From contig JAMPAO010000024.1 of assembly GCA_023667165.1 (NCBI GenBank), positions 1-28,686 of the forward strand: a DNA stretch of 28,686 nt, in the 5' to 3' direction. The notes under the pieces were generated by a model. It was not told the origin of the DNA, did no database searches, and was given only the letters and a program-made list of their open reading frames with translations. How positions within the stretch are numbered: position 1 is the stretch's first letter; each line of letters begins with the position of its first letter. A program made the translations under genes and the position numbers. Below are positions 21,771 to 28,686 of the stretch, piece after piece. The DNA comes from Ruminococcus sp. GTDB lineage: Bacteria > Bacillota > Clostridia > Oscillospirales > Ruminococcaceae.

Positions 21771-22724
21771 ATGGAGATCAACAGTCAGCTCATCTTGCTG
21801 CTTAAAAGAGCTTCGGACGAGATCCGCAGATCTGTCATCGGCAAGGACGAGATAATTATAAAAATACTTATGACGGCCTGCGCAGGGGGGCATATCCTCC
21901 TGGAGGATATCCCCGGCGTGGGCAAGACCACTATGGCTGTTGCTTTTTCAAAGGCGTTGTCCCTGGAATACAACCGTATGCAGTTTACCTCCGACGTTAT
22001 GCCCGCCGACGTTACGGGATTTTATATGCCCAACCGCGCCACGGGTCAGTTCGAGTTCAAGCCGGGCGCGGTATTCTGCAACCTGTTTCTTGCCGATGAA
22101 ATAAACCGCACGTCCAGCAAGACGCAGTCCGCGCTGCTGGAGGCGATGGAGGAGAACGCGGTGACGGTCGACAGCGTTACGAGAAAGCTGCCGGAGCCTT
22201 TTATCGTGCTTGCAACGCAAAACCCGTCCGGTTCTGCGGGAACTCAGCTCCTGCCCGAATCTCAGCTTGACCGTTTTATGATACGCCTTTCCATGGGTTA
22301 CCCGAAAATAGACGAGGAAGCGGCAATACTTAAAGCCAAATCCTCCAAAAAGAACGCTCCGGTCGTAAATCCCATAATGACTGCGCAGGATCTTATGGAA
22401 CTCAGAAGCGCCGCCGAGGATATTTTTGTGAGCGACGAGATATACGACTACATTGCGGGACTTTCCGACGCTACCAGAAACGACAGGCGGCTGGAACTGG
22501 GAGTGAGCACGAGAGGCTCCATTGCCGTGGCGGCGATGGCAAAATGCACGGCAATGTTCAAGGGCAGAGGATACGTTATCCCCGACGACGTGTCTTACAT
22601 TTACGCCGACGTGTGCGCCCACAGGGTGATCCCCGCAAGAATAAAGGGAAAAACGCCCTCGGACAGCGAGATCAGGGTCATACTGGAGGATATCTGCGGC
22701 TCTGTCGCCGCGCCTAAGGTATAG
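21771..22724 (+). CDS. MoxR-family AAA+ ATPase
   Basis: A 317-aa chaperone-like ATPase. Walker A IPGVGKTT (47-54), the MoxR region FTSDVMPADVTGF, Walker B LFLADEINRT, sensor 1 ATQNP and the segment ESQLDRFMIRL are all present, and the C-terminal lid domain keeps LGVSTRGSIA. MoxR proteins act with DUF58 and often VWA proteins in maturation of surface or metal-containing complexes; details are poorly known. It is first in a three-gene operon with the next start 4 nt after its stop. A ribosome site (AAAGGA) is 12 nt upstream of ATG; no convincing promoter is seen. Confidence 0.93.
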   Translation: MEINSQLILLLKRASDEIRRSVIGKDEIIIKILMTACAGGHILLEDIPGVGKTTMAVAFSKALSLEYNRMQFTSDVMPADVTGFYMPNRATGQFEFKPGAVFCNLFLADEINRTSSKTQSALLEAMEENAVTVDSVTRKLPEPFIVLATQNPSGSAGTQLLPESQLDRFMIRLSMGYPKIDEEAAILKAKSSKKNAPVVNPIMTAQDLMELRSAAEDIFVSDEIYDYIAGLSDATRNDRRLELGVSTRGSIAVAAMAKCTAMFKGRGYVIPDDVSYIYADVCAHRVIPARIKGKTPSDSEIRVILEDICGSVAAPKV

Positions 22725-22727
22725 CCT

Positions 22728-23735
22728 ATGTCAAGGGTGCTTTATCTGATCGTGCTTATAGCCGCCGCCTGCTTTTATCCGCTGTACAGGGACGATCTTT
22801 CCTATCTTACGCTGATCTCCGTGCTTATACTGCCGGTGATAATGCTCCTGCAGCTTGTAATAAGCGCCGTATTTCTGAAATACAAGGCGGTCGGCGATAA
22901 CATTGCGGTTTACAAGGGCAGCGAGGGAGAGATACGGATAGACATATCCAACCGTTCGGTTTTTCCTCTTTCAAATGTAAAAATACGGGTAAGGACAAGG
23001 TTTTTGCCGTCGGGAGAAACGAGCGGTTTCTCCGCCGTCGTTCCCGTGCCCGCGCTGCGCACGCAGACGGTGACCGTGAACGTGGGAGCGGAACACTGCG
23101 GCACGGCGGAGGTATACGTGGAATATATAAAGATATACGATCTTCTGAGGCTGTTTTCGGTAAAGCTCGGCAAGGGCAGAATGAGCGGAAAGGTATATAT
23201 AGTTCCGAAGATATCGGAAAGCCACAGGGAATATGCAAAATCGCTCATGTCGGCGGCTTCGCAAGCGTCGGAGGATACCTCGGCCGACGATGTTCGTCCG
23301 GCAGGGTCGGGCGAGGTTGCGGGATTTAGGGAATATGCCGCCGGCGACAGGCTCTCGCTTATACATCATAAGCTGAGCGCGCGGTTCGATACGGACATGG
23401 TAAAGGTAATGTCCGGCCGTGACGGCGCAAGGTATCTTCTTACGGCAGACCTGTCAAGAGAGGAACTGGCGGAGGATCTCGATCTGCGTGACGAAATACT
23501 GGAGCGGTTCATGAGCTGCGCCTATTACATTGACTCCTGGCACGGGGAGGTATACGCCGCCGTTCCGGATAACGCGGAATGCGGCGGAGAGCGGCTTTCA
23601 TCCGGCAAGGCTGTCAGGTACGAGGGTGGCTCGTCCTATTTCGCCATTGCCAAGGCTCTTTCGGGCAGCGATTATTCGGGAACGGGAGAGAACAGCGGGT
23701 ATATCCGGTGCGATATGGACTTCGGAGAATTTTAG
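22728..23735 (+). CDS. DUF58 membrane-associated protein
   Basis: A 335-aa protein. Two TM segments at the N-terminus (about 4-20 and 28-50) are followed by a beta-rich region and the DUF58 core GEVAGFREYAAGDRLSLIHH (about 200-219), with SARFDTDMVKV after it. The usual IDWKASAR is IHHKLSAR here. DUF58 proteins occur next to MoxR and transglutaminase genes across bacteria. The start follows the MoxR stop by 3 nt and has only AAGG at 12 nt, so translation is probably coupled. Confidence 0.88.
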   Translation: MSRVLYLIVLIAAACFYPLYRDDLSYLTLISVLILPVIMLLQLVISAVFLKYKAVGDNIAVYKGSEGEIRIDISNRSVFPLSNVKIRVRTRFLPSGETSGFSAVVPVPALRTQTVTVNVGAEHCGTAEVYVEYIKIYDLLRLFSVKLGKGRMSGKVYIVPKISESHREYAKSLMSAASQASEDTSADDVRPAGSGEVAGFREYAAGDRLSLIHHKLSARFDTDMVKVMSGRDGARYLLTADLSREELAEDLDLRDEILERFMSCAYYIDSWHGEVYAAVPDNAECGGERLSSGKAVRYEGGSSYFAIAKALSGSDYSGTGENSGYIRCDMDFGEF

Positions 23736-23766
23736 AACCTAAAGGCTCTTAGGGAGGAGGAGCGGT

Positions 23767-26508
23767 ATGCGGCTTTTTAACGGCGGAAAAGCGGATGATA
23801 TGCCGAGGGATACGCAGAAAACGCTGCCTCTGTCCGTCAGCATGGGAATGCATATCTCCGCTTACGATACGCGCCCCGTCTATTTTATCATGCGCAGCCT
23901 TATAGCCCTCTGCGGGATATTCGGCTCGGTATTTTCCTTTGTGACCGCCTGTGAAAACAGCGGTTATCCTTTGTTTGACAAAGACGAAAGAGCCGGAATA
24001 GCCTGTGCGATGATCCTTTCATGGATATATTTTTCCTTTGCGTTCGCCGTTTCCGAAAGGTATCAGACGCTGTCGAAGATACTTGCAAGGCTGGGCGGCT
24101 TGGGGGTTATCGCCGTTTCGGTAATGTTTGCCGCCGATTTTGCCGCCGGAGCGGCGGCGCTTATAAACGATTTTTCCTCGGCGGTATATCCCGCCTTAAA
24201 GGACGATCCCGTTTTTGAGATATCCTCGGAATATGCTCACGTAAGCGGGAGCGGTTTTTTTTGTTTGCTGACTGTTTTGATATCCATGCTTGCCTGCTGT
24301 ACGGTGAAAAGACCGAATATCATAGTATTCGCCGCTGCGGTGATACCCCTTGCGGAGCTGTGCCTTTATTTCGGCATGGTGCCGGATCGCGCCTGCTTTA
24401 TCCTGCTTGCCGCTTCTCTTGCGGGTCAGTTGGCTGCGGAGCTTGCCCGCTGCGGAATGTTTGCCGATCCGGGAGCGGAGAGAATATTTACAAAGACCGC
24501 TTCCCAAAGCGCCATTTCGGCGGCGGCAATAGTGCTGCTGAGCTTTCTGGGAGCGTCGGTGTTCATGAACGCCTCGGGATTTTCCCGTTCCGAAAAAGCC
24601 GACGCTTTAAGAAACAGGGTCATTGAATATATGAAAACGTTTAGCTGGGAAAAGTTCTCGAACGATATCTCGGCGTCGCTGATACCGGATTTGAGCAAGC
24701 AGGTCACTCACGACGGAAGGCTGGGAACTACCGGAAGCGTGGAATTTACGGGAGAGAAGATGATAGACGTCACTCTTCCCGCAGACGCGGCAAATCTGTA
24801 TCTCAAGGGTTTTAACGGCACGGAGTATACAGGAACAAGATGGAACGAGGGAGAAGCTATGCCTCCTCTCGAAACCAAGATAACCTCGCCCGAATTTTTC
24901 GGCGGCAGAGCGCTCAAATGCATTCCGGAATACGCCGATCTGAAAGCGAGGTTCGTTGTGATAAGAACGTCGGGAATGTCGGAAAATATGAGGTATTATC
25001 CCGTGAACGGAGCGGGACTGCTGGAGACGGACGGCATAAGGCGCAGATACGGCGTATATTTCCCCGATGACGTCAACTGGCGCAGCCGCGTAATAGACAG
25101 CGCCGCAAGCATTACCTTGCCGGAGGATATGGCAAGGGACGAGAAAAAGATGAGAGCTTACGCTTATACCTATTGCCTGGACGTTCCGCAGACATTTACC
25201 GCCTATGAGGATTTCTTTTTGGATTTTGAGGGCGGCGATGTAAACGGCTGCCTGAATTTCATAAGAAACAAGCTGGGCAGGGATTATACTTATACCCTCG
25301 AAGCGGGCAGAAAGCCTTTCGGAGCGGATTTTGCCCAGTGGTTCTTAACGGAAAACAAAAAGGGAAGCTGTACTCATTTCGCGTCCTCGGCGGTGCTGCT
25401 GTGCAGGAGCATGGGCATTCCCGCAAGGTACTGCGAGGGTTTTGTGATAAAACGGGAGGATATCGAGGCTTTTGCCGTTCCGGGAGAGGAGTACGTTACC
25501 CTGACCGTACCGGACAGCCGTTCGCACGCGTGGGCGGAGATATATGCGGACGGCTTCGGCTGGGTGTCCTTCGAGGTAACTCCGGGATACGGAAATATAG
25601 CCGTAAATCTCGCTTACGGAGAAACGGACTGGGAAAATGCAGTCACATCGGAGATCACAAGCGTTACCACCGAAGCTCCCGCCTTTACCGAGGAACTTTT
25701 TGCAGCATCGTATTCCGCGGCGGAGGAAAGCTCCGTGATACCCTCCGCCGAGAATAGAGCAAGCTCATCCGAAACGGAGGCTTACGAAGAGATGATCGCG
25801 TCGGAGGACAGCGATATGACGGAAACGCAGACCGTTCAGGCGGAAACATATACCGTTGCAGCCGAGGCAGACGTTTCCGATACTCCTGAAGCCTCCCATA
25901 ACAATGAAGAGGACCTTTTTGAGAGCGGCGGCTACGGCGAAAACGGGATCGCCGAGCAGACAGAAAGTGAAACCGTCACCGCTGCCGCTTCGGAAGAGGA
26001 GAGCGGGGCTGATACGGAGCATTCCGAAAAAGCGGACACCGAAGAGGACGGCGGAGAGATAACCGAGGGCAAAAAACGGCTCAGTCCCGCCGCAAGGCTT
26101 GCCGCAGAGATGATCCTGACCGCCCTGCTTGCCGCAGGCGTTTGTCTTGCCGCAAGACAGGCGGTGAAGCTAATCCGAAGAACGGCTCTTGAAAGATCGC
26201 CGAATAAAGCGGCTGTAAAAATATACCGTATGACTGCTGTCATCGGACAGATGGGCGGATGCTCCGATGTTCCTCCCGAGGATCTGCCCGGGGCGATCGT
26301 CGGCACGTTCGGTTTTGGGGAGCGGGAAACGGAGATAATTGTTTCCTGCGCTTTGAAAGCGCGTTTCGGCGGCGGAGTTACACCGGAGGAGGCAAAAAAA
26401 TCCGCCGAAAGCTACAACTCCTTTATTGCCCCCGCACTCGGACAGTTGGGAGCGTTAAAAAGAGCGGCAGCCTTTGCGGCGGTGCTCAACCGTTATCATA
26501 CGCATTGA
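23767..26508 (+). CDS. membrane transglutaminase-like protein
   Basis: A 913-aa protein. About six TM segments fill the first 280 residues. An extracytoplasmic transglutaminase-like domain follows: catalytic Cys535 in KGSCTHFASSAVLLCRSMG, His587 in SRSHAWAEIY, and Glu603 in FEVTPGYG, where many family members have Asp. A long linker rich in Glu, Ser, Thr and Ala (about 620-770) then leads to a single TM (about 775-797) and a cytoplasmic tail of about 115 residues. The design matches TgpA/YebA-type proteins. It is last in the MoxR-DUF58 operon, with a strong GGAGGAGGAG ribosome site. Substrate unknown; peptide or protein cleavage or cross-linking at the cell surface is inferred. Confidence 0.9.
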   Translation: MRLFNGGKADDMPRDTQKTLPLSVSMGMHISAYDTRPVYFIMRSLIALCGIFGSVFSFVTACENSGYPLFDKDERAGIACAMILSWIYFSFAFAVSERYQTLSKILARLGGLGVIAVSVMFAADFAAGAAALINDFSSAVYPALKDDPVFEISSEYAHVSGSGFFCLLTVLISMLACCTVKRPNIIVFAAAVIPLAELCLYFGMVPDRACFILLAASLAGQLAAELARCGMFADPGAERIFTKTASQSAISAAAIVLLSFLGASVFMNASGFSRSEKADALRNRVIEYMKTFSWEKFSNDISASLIPDLSKQVTHDGRLGTTGSVEFTGEKMIDVTLPADAANLYLKGFNGTEYTGTRWNEGEAMPPLETKITSPEFFGGRALKCIPEYADLKARFVVIRTSGMSENMRYYPVNGAGLLETDGIRRRYGVYFPDDVNWRSRVIDSAASITLPEDMARDEKKMRAYAYTYCLDVPQTFTAYEDFFLDFEGGDVNGCLNFIRNKLGRDYTYTLEAGRKPFGADFAQWFLTENKKGSCTHFASSAVLLCRSMGIPARYCEGFVIKREDIEAFAVPGEEYVTLTVPDSRSHAWAEIYADGFGWVSFEVTPGYGNIAVNLAYGETDWENAVTSEITSVTTEAPAFTEELFAASYSAAEESSVIPSAENRASSSETEAYEEMIASEDSDMTETQTVQAETYTVAAEADVSDTPEASHNNEEDLFESGGYGENGIAEQTESETVTAAASEEESGADTEHSEKADTEEDGGEITEGKKRLSPAARLAAEMILTALLAAGVCLAARQAVKLIRRTALERSPNKAAVKIYRMTAVIGQMGGCSDVPPEDLPGAIVGTFGFGERETEIIVSCALKARFGGGVTPEEAKKSAESYNSFIAPALGQLGALKRAAAFAAVLNRYHTH

Positions 26509-26515
26509 CGCAAAA

Positions 26516-26565
26516 GAAACCGTTATACCTATGAGAACCGGTTTCGAATGCCGGTCTGCGGCTTT
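26516..26565 (+). terminator. possible terminator after the transglutaminase gene
   Basis: Overlapping dyads (26516-26522 with 26539-26545, and ACCGG/CCGGT at 26537-26553) precede a short T tract at about 26563-26567. The stems are short; the call is weak. Confidence 0.35.
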
Positions 26566-26585
26566 TTCCTCTTCTGCGGAGGAGA

Positions 26586-27326
26586 TCATTGAGTCTGCAC
26601 GAATTCGCTGTAAACATATCCGCTTATGCCGTTGTAGCCTGTCACATACCATTCGCCGGTTCTTCCGTATATGTTTATAACGGTGCCGTTGGGTATCCTG
26701 CCCGATATAGCCGATTGAACGGAGGGGTAATTCCTGATGTTCAGATTTGATCCGTCCGTGACGACAACTCCTGTTCCGACAGCCGCAGGTTCTATGAAGG
26801 GCAGTCCGAAATAGTCGCACAGGGACTGCACAAGATTTGCGGCAATGGCGTCAAGATTGCTTTTGAGCCATGCCTCGTCCTGTACGTTGTCATGATACCC
26901 AAGCTCCGCCAGCACCGATACCGCCCGCGTCCGTGTTACCTCCGCAAGCGAGGTGGTGGGTACGGTGGTCACCTTTGACGGGTCGGGGTATACAGATTCC
27001 ATGTTATTTGCAATGATGGTCGCCAGCCGCCTGCTTTCGTCGGAATATGGGGAATAATATATCTCCACTCCTCTTGTAACGGTGGCGTACTGACCACCTC
27101 CCGCATTGGAATGCAGGGCAAGATGGACGTTGTACCAGCCGTTGTTGGAATCTTCGATAGCGCCGTTTACATTGCGCGCGGGGTCGTTTCTTGTAAAGGT
27201 TATTCCCGACGAGCGCAGATAAGGCTCCATTTTATCGGCAAGTATGTTCATATACTGCTCTTCGTTGCCCTCGGTCGCGTATTTGTTCCACTCCTGAGTG
27301 GACGGACTTAAAAAAACACTCGGCAT
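26586..27326 (-). CDS. N-acetylmuramoyl-L-alanine amidase with SH3-like domain
   Basis: A 246-aa peptidoglycan amidase. The Amidase_3-type fold is seen in NVHLALHSNAGG (67-77, zinc His72), RGVEIYYSP, and SVLAELGYHDN (137-147, catalytic Glu141). The first zinc motif DPGHGG of the family is replaced by SPSTQEWN (7-14), with GNEEQYMN following; this variant is known to me from clostridial and endolysin-like amidases, so it may bind metal by other residues. A C-terminal SH3-like domain (about 180-246, ending SGYVYSEFVQTQ) probably binds cell wall. No signal peptide precedes the domain. ATG 27326 has AAGGCGG 10 nt upstream; a longer start at 27347 overlaps that site. Confidence 0.85.
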   Translation of the reverse strand: MPSVFLSPSTQEWNKYATEGNEEQYMNILADKMEPYLRSSGITFTRNDPARNVNGAIEDSNNGWYNVHLALHSNAGGGQYATVTRGVEIYYSPYSDESRRLATIIANNMESVYPDPSKVTTVPTTSLAEVTRTRAVSVLAELGYHDNVQDEAWLKSNLDAIAANLVQSLCDYFGLPFIEPAAVGTGVVVTDGSNLNIRNYPSVQSAISGRIPNGTVINIYGRTGEWYVTGYNGISGYVYSEFVQTQ

Positions 27327-27414
27327 AAAATATTTACCGCCTTTCATCGGATCTGTCCGCAGTGCTGCGGACAATTCTGTTCTTGCTTTCAGATGATAAA
27401 TATATATGCGCGGG

Positions 27415-27453
27415 CAATGAAAAAAATGCCGTCCGGAAATATCGGACGGCATT
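27415..27453 (-). terminator. terminator of the metallo-hydrolase gene
   Basis: A perfect 12-bp stem (27423-27434 with 27442-27453), 7-nt loop, followed on the minus strand by a run of seven T. It separates the metallo-hydrolase gene from the amidase gene downstream. No clear promoter for the amidase is seen in the remaining gap. Confidence 0.88.
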
Positions 27454-27519
27454 TCGTAAAAATCAACTCCGTAAGGGGCAGAAACCGTTTTTGTATAACG
27501 GATCTGTTTGAATCCGCTT

Positions 27520-28413
27520 TTATGCTTTGTCCCGATCCGCCGACGACCAGAGAAGCATATTGTTATCAAAAAACGCCGTCAGTTCTCCGCTGTTGTAAAG
27601 CCATGACAGATATGACCGCACCGTGCTGCCCGCAAGCACGTACTGATTGAGATCCATATTAAGACCGTACCTTGCAAAAAGGCTTTGCAGTACGGCTTCA
27701 AAGCATGACGGACGGCGGCATATCTCCATGATGATCTCCGCCGTTTCCATGACCTTGGCTTTGTTGTACCGCGCAAGCTCGGAAATATCCTCCGAAGCCT
27801 CAGCGTGGGCGGGAACAAACAGACGAGCTTCCATTTTTCCGACCTTTTCAAGGGTATCCAGATATCCGGCGACATCGTAGATAAAACATATTCCGTATTT
27901 TTCCAGGGTTTCCCTGCTTGAAAGACAGTCTGCAAGGAAAATAACGCCGTCGGGCGTCTTAAAGCCGACCATATCAAAAAAATGACCGGGAAGAGGCAGT
28001 ATTTCCACTTCTTTGGGAAAATCCTCATGAGAAAAGTCCTCGGCGCGGCTTTCACGAGCCATAAGGAATTTATTCCGCAGGGGATCGCAGGGATAACCGC
28101 CGTAAAGAAACGACGGCTCCAGCAACGGATGTTCCGTAAAGCATTTTTCAATGCCGCCGGAAAAAATTTTGCATCCGGTCTGCTTTTGCAGATAAGCGTT
28201 CCCGCCGATATGGTCGGCGTTTGAGTGGGTATTGAGTATTCCCTTGACAGTCCAGCCGTGCTCCTCGGCAATTTTCCTCACCCTGCGGCCGGCGTCCTTG
28301 TCGCTGCCGCTGTCTATCAGGTACGCTTGCGCGCCGTCCTGAAGGTAAACGCCTATTTTAGCGGGGCAGTTTATATAAAAGGTGCGTTCTCCCGCCGGAC
28401 ATAATTCATACAT
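27520..28413 (-). CDS. metallo-beta-lactamase-fold hydrolase
   Basis: A 297-aa protein. The MBL core is THSNADHIGGN (62-72); GHFFDMVGF, FLADCLSS and VPAHAEA supply the later His, Asp and His ligands. The usual HxHxDH is HxNxDH here (Asn65), so one site-1 ligand differs. A helical C-terminal domain of about 80 residues follows. MBL-fold proteins hydrolyse thioesters, phosphodiesters, lactams or lactones, and the substrate cannot be read here. ATG 28413 has GGAG 10 nt upstream. It has its own promoter and terminator and is probably monocistronic. Confidence 0.85.
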   Translation of the reverse strand: MYELCPAGERTFYINCPAKIGVYLQDGAQAYLIDSGSDKDAGRRVRKIAEEHGWTVKGILNTHSNADHIGGNAYLQKQTGCKIFSGGIEKCFTEHPLLEPSFLYGGYPCDPLRNKFLMARESRAEDFSHEDFPKEVEILPLPGHFFDMVGFKTPDGVIFLADCLSSRETLEKYGICFIYDVAGYLDTLEKVGKMEARLFVPAHAEASEDISELARYNKAKVMETAEIIMEICRRPSCFEAVLQSLFARYGLNMDLNQYVLAGSTVRSYLSWLYNSGELTAFFDNNMLLWSSADRDKA

Positions 28414-28435
28414 GATTTTTCATCTCCGTTCAATT

Positions 28436-28460
28436 ACCGTTCGGAGAGCAGCCGAACGGT
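28436..28460 (-). promoter_or_regulatory. leader hairpin of the metallo-hydrolase gene
   Basis: A perfect 9-bp inverted repeat, ACCGTTCGG with CCGAACGGT, 7-nt loop, lies between the predicted transcription start and the ribosome site. It could be an operator or RNA hairpin. Confidence 0.45.
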
Positions 28461-28478
28461 TCTGCTGATCTGAAGATA

Positions 28479-28507
28479 ATTATATCATATGCACGGCCGG
28501 AGGTCAA
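28479..28507 (-). promoter_or_regulatory. promoter of the metallo-hydrolase gene
   Basis: On the minus strand TTGACC (28502-28507) and TATAAT (28479-28484) are 17 bp apart. Confidence 0.75.
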
Positions 28508-28519
28508 GTCCGGACAATG

Positions 28520-28533
28520 CAAAAGCGCTTTTG
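28520..28533. promoter_or_regulatory. 14-bp palindrome upstream of promoter
   Basis: CAAAAGCGCTTTTG is a perfect palindrome just upstream of the -35. Its centre resembles LacI-family operators (AAAGCGCTTT, as in cre), but the flanking TG/CA of a cre site is missing. It could alternatively form a weak hairpin after the gene tail at the right edge. Confidence 0.35.
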
Positions 28534-28558
28534 TATTCTCTAACGTTTTTTTCCGCGT

Positions 28559-28686
28559 TCACTTGATTTCCTTTCGCAGATCGGACATACCTTTCCTGCT
28601 GTTTCTTTTGCTTTTCTCATACTTCTTAATATCAAACTTATGCGAAATTAAGCTGTGACCGCCAGTCATTGGCAAACTACCGTTTT
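28559..28686 (-). CDS. possible C-terminal end of a gene cut by the window edge
   Basis: The minus strand is open for 42 codons from the window edge to TGA at 28559. The last residues are strongly basic (FDIKKYEKSKRNSRKGMSD, ending LRKEIK). The frame includes SLPMTGG near the edge, which looks like a sortase signal but is not followed by a hydrophobic segment. An internal ATG would give a 36-aa peptide. Coding status is uncertain and no function is assigned. Confidence 0.35.
   Translation of the reverse strand, partial: NGSLPMTGGHSLISHKFDIKKYEKSKRNSRKGMSDLRKEIK

Noticed and set aside
28519..28534. CcpA cre site
   Set aside because: The centre AAAGCGCTTT fits but the TG...CA ends of the cre consensus are missing, so I list it only as a generic palindrome.

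Overview
The window looks like chromosomal DNA from a Gram-positive, spore-forming or spore-derived clostridium. A Ruminococcus-like member of the Oscillospiraceae is my best guess, but that placement is inference. The grounds are: many promoters that fit the housekeeping sigma consensus with exactly 17-bp spacers, AGGAGG-type ribosome sites, a YmdB-SpoVS pair, and a type IV pilus (T4P) locus with no outer-membrane secretin (PilQ) or PilP. No rRNA, tRNA, CRISPR array or intact transposase gene was found.

Layout. (1) 1-1210: cysK (cysteine synthase) with its own promoter and a bidirectional terminator; a second promoter fires out of the left edge. (2) 1240-2391, minus strand: spoVS and a ymdB-type phosphodiesterase. 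(3) 2416-17439: a nearly complete T4P assembly locus in several transcription units. These are a pilin operon (a 263-aa pilin, then two paralogous CxxC pilins), pilB-pilT, a divergent prepilin peptidase gene, and a long operon pilC, pilM-pilN fusion, pilO, a 1062-aa PilX/GspK-like protein, and two minor pilins. (4) 17607-18482, minus: a small nucleotidyltransferase-fold protein with a ruined active site, overlapping a HEPN-domain gene. (5) 18614-19690: an Mrp/NBP35 Fe-S carrier ATPase. (6) 19617-20383: a DinB-fold gene bracketed by copies of one palindromic repeat. (7) 20445-21706: an orphan gene of unknown function. (8) 21771-26508: a MoxR AAA+ ATPase, a DUF58 protein and a membrane transglutaminase-like protein in one operon. 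(9) 26586-28533, minus: a cell-wall amidase with a C-terminal SH3-like domain and a metallo-beta-lactamase-fold hydrolase. A possible gene tail enters at the right edge.

How the genes work together. The pilus genes form one machine. The peptidase matures five or six prepilins. PilB and PilT drive extension and retraction on the PilC platform. PilM-PilN and PilO form the inner scaffold. The very large PilX-like protein and minor pilins probably make the tip complex and may carry adhesion; T4P-like pilins are implicated in fibre adhesion in ruminococci (general knowledge, not shown here). MoxR, DUF58 and transglutaminase proteins are a recurrent trio whose exact substrate is poorly known.

The most notable signals are three helically phased TTGGTTA repeats just upstream of the pilC operon promoter, a shared AAAACTATTG element at three promoters including the pilin promoter, the repeat-bracketed dinB unit, the degenerate MNT/HEPN pair, and the unusual prepilin peptidase and PilX-like protein.
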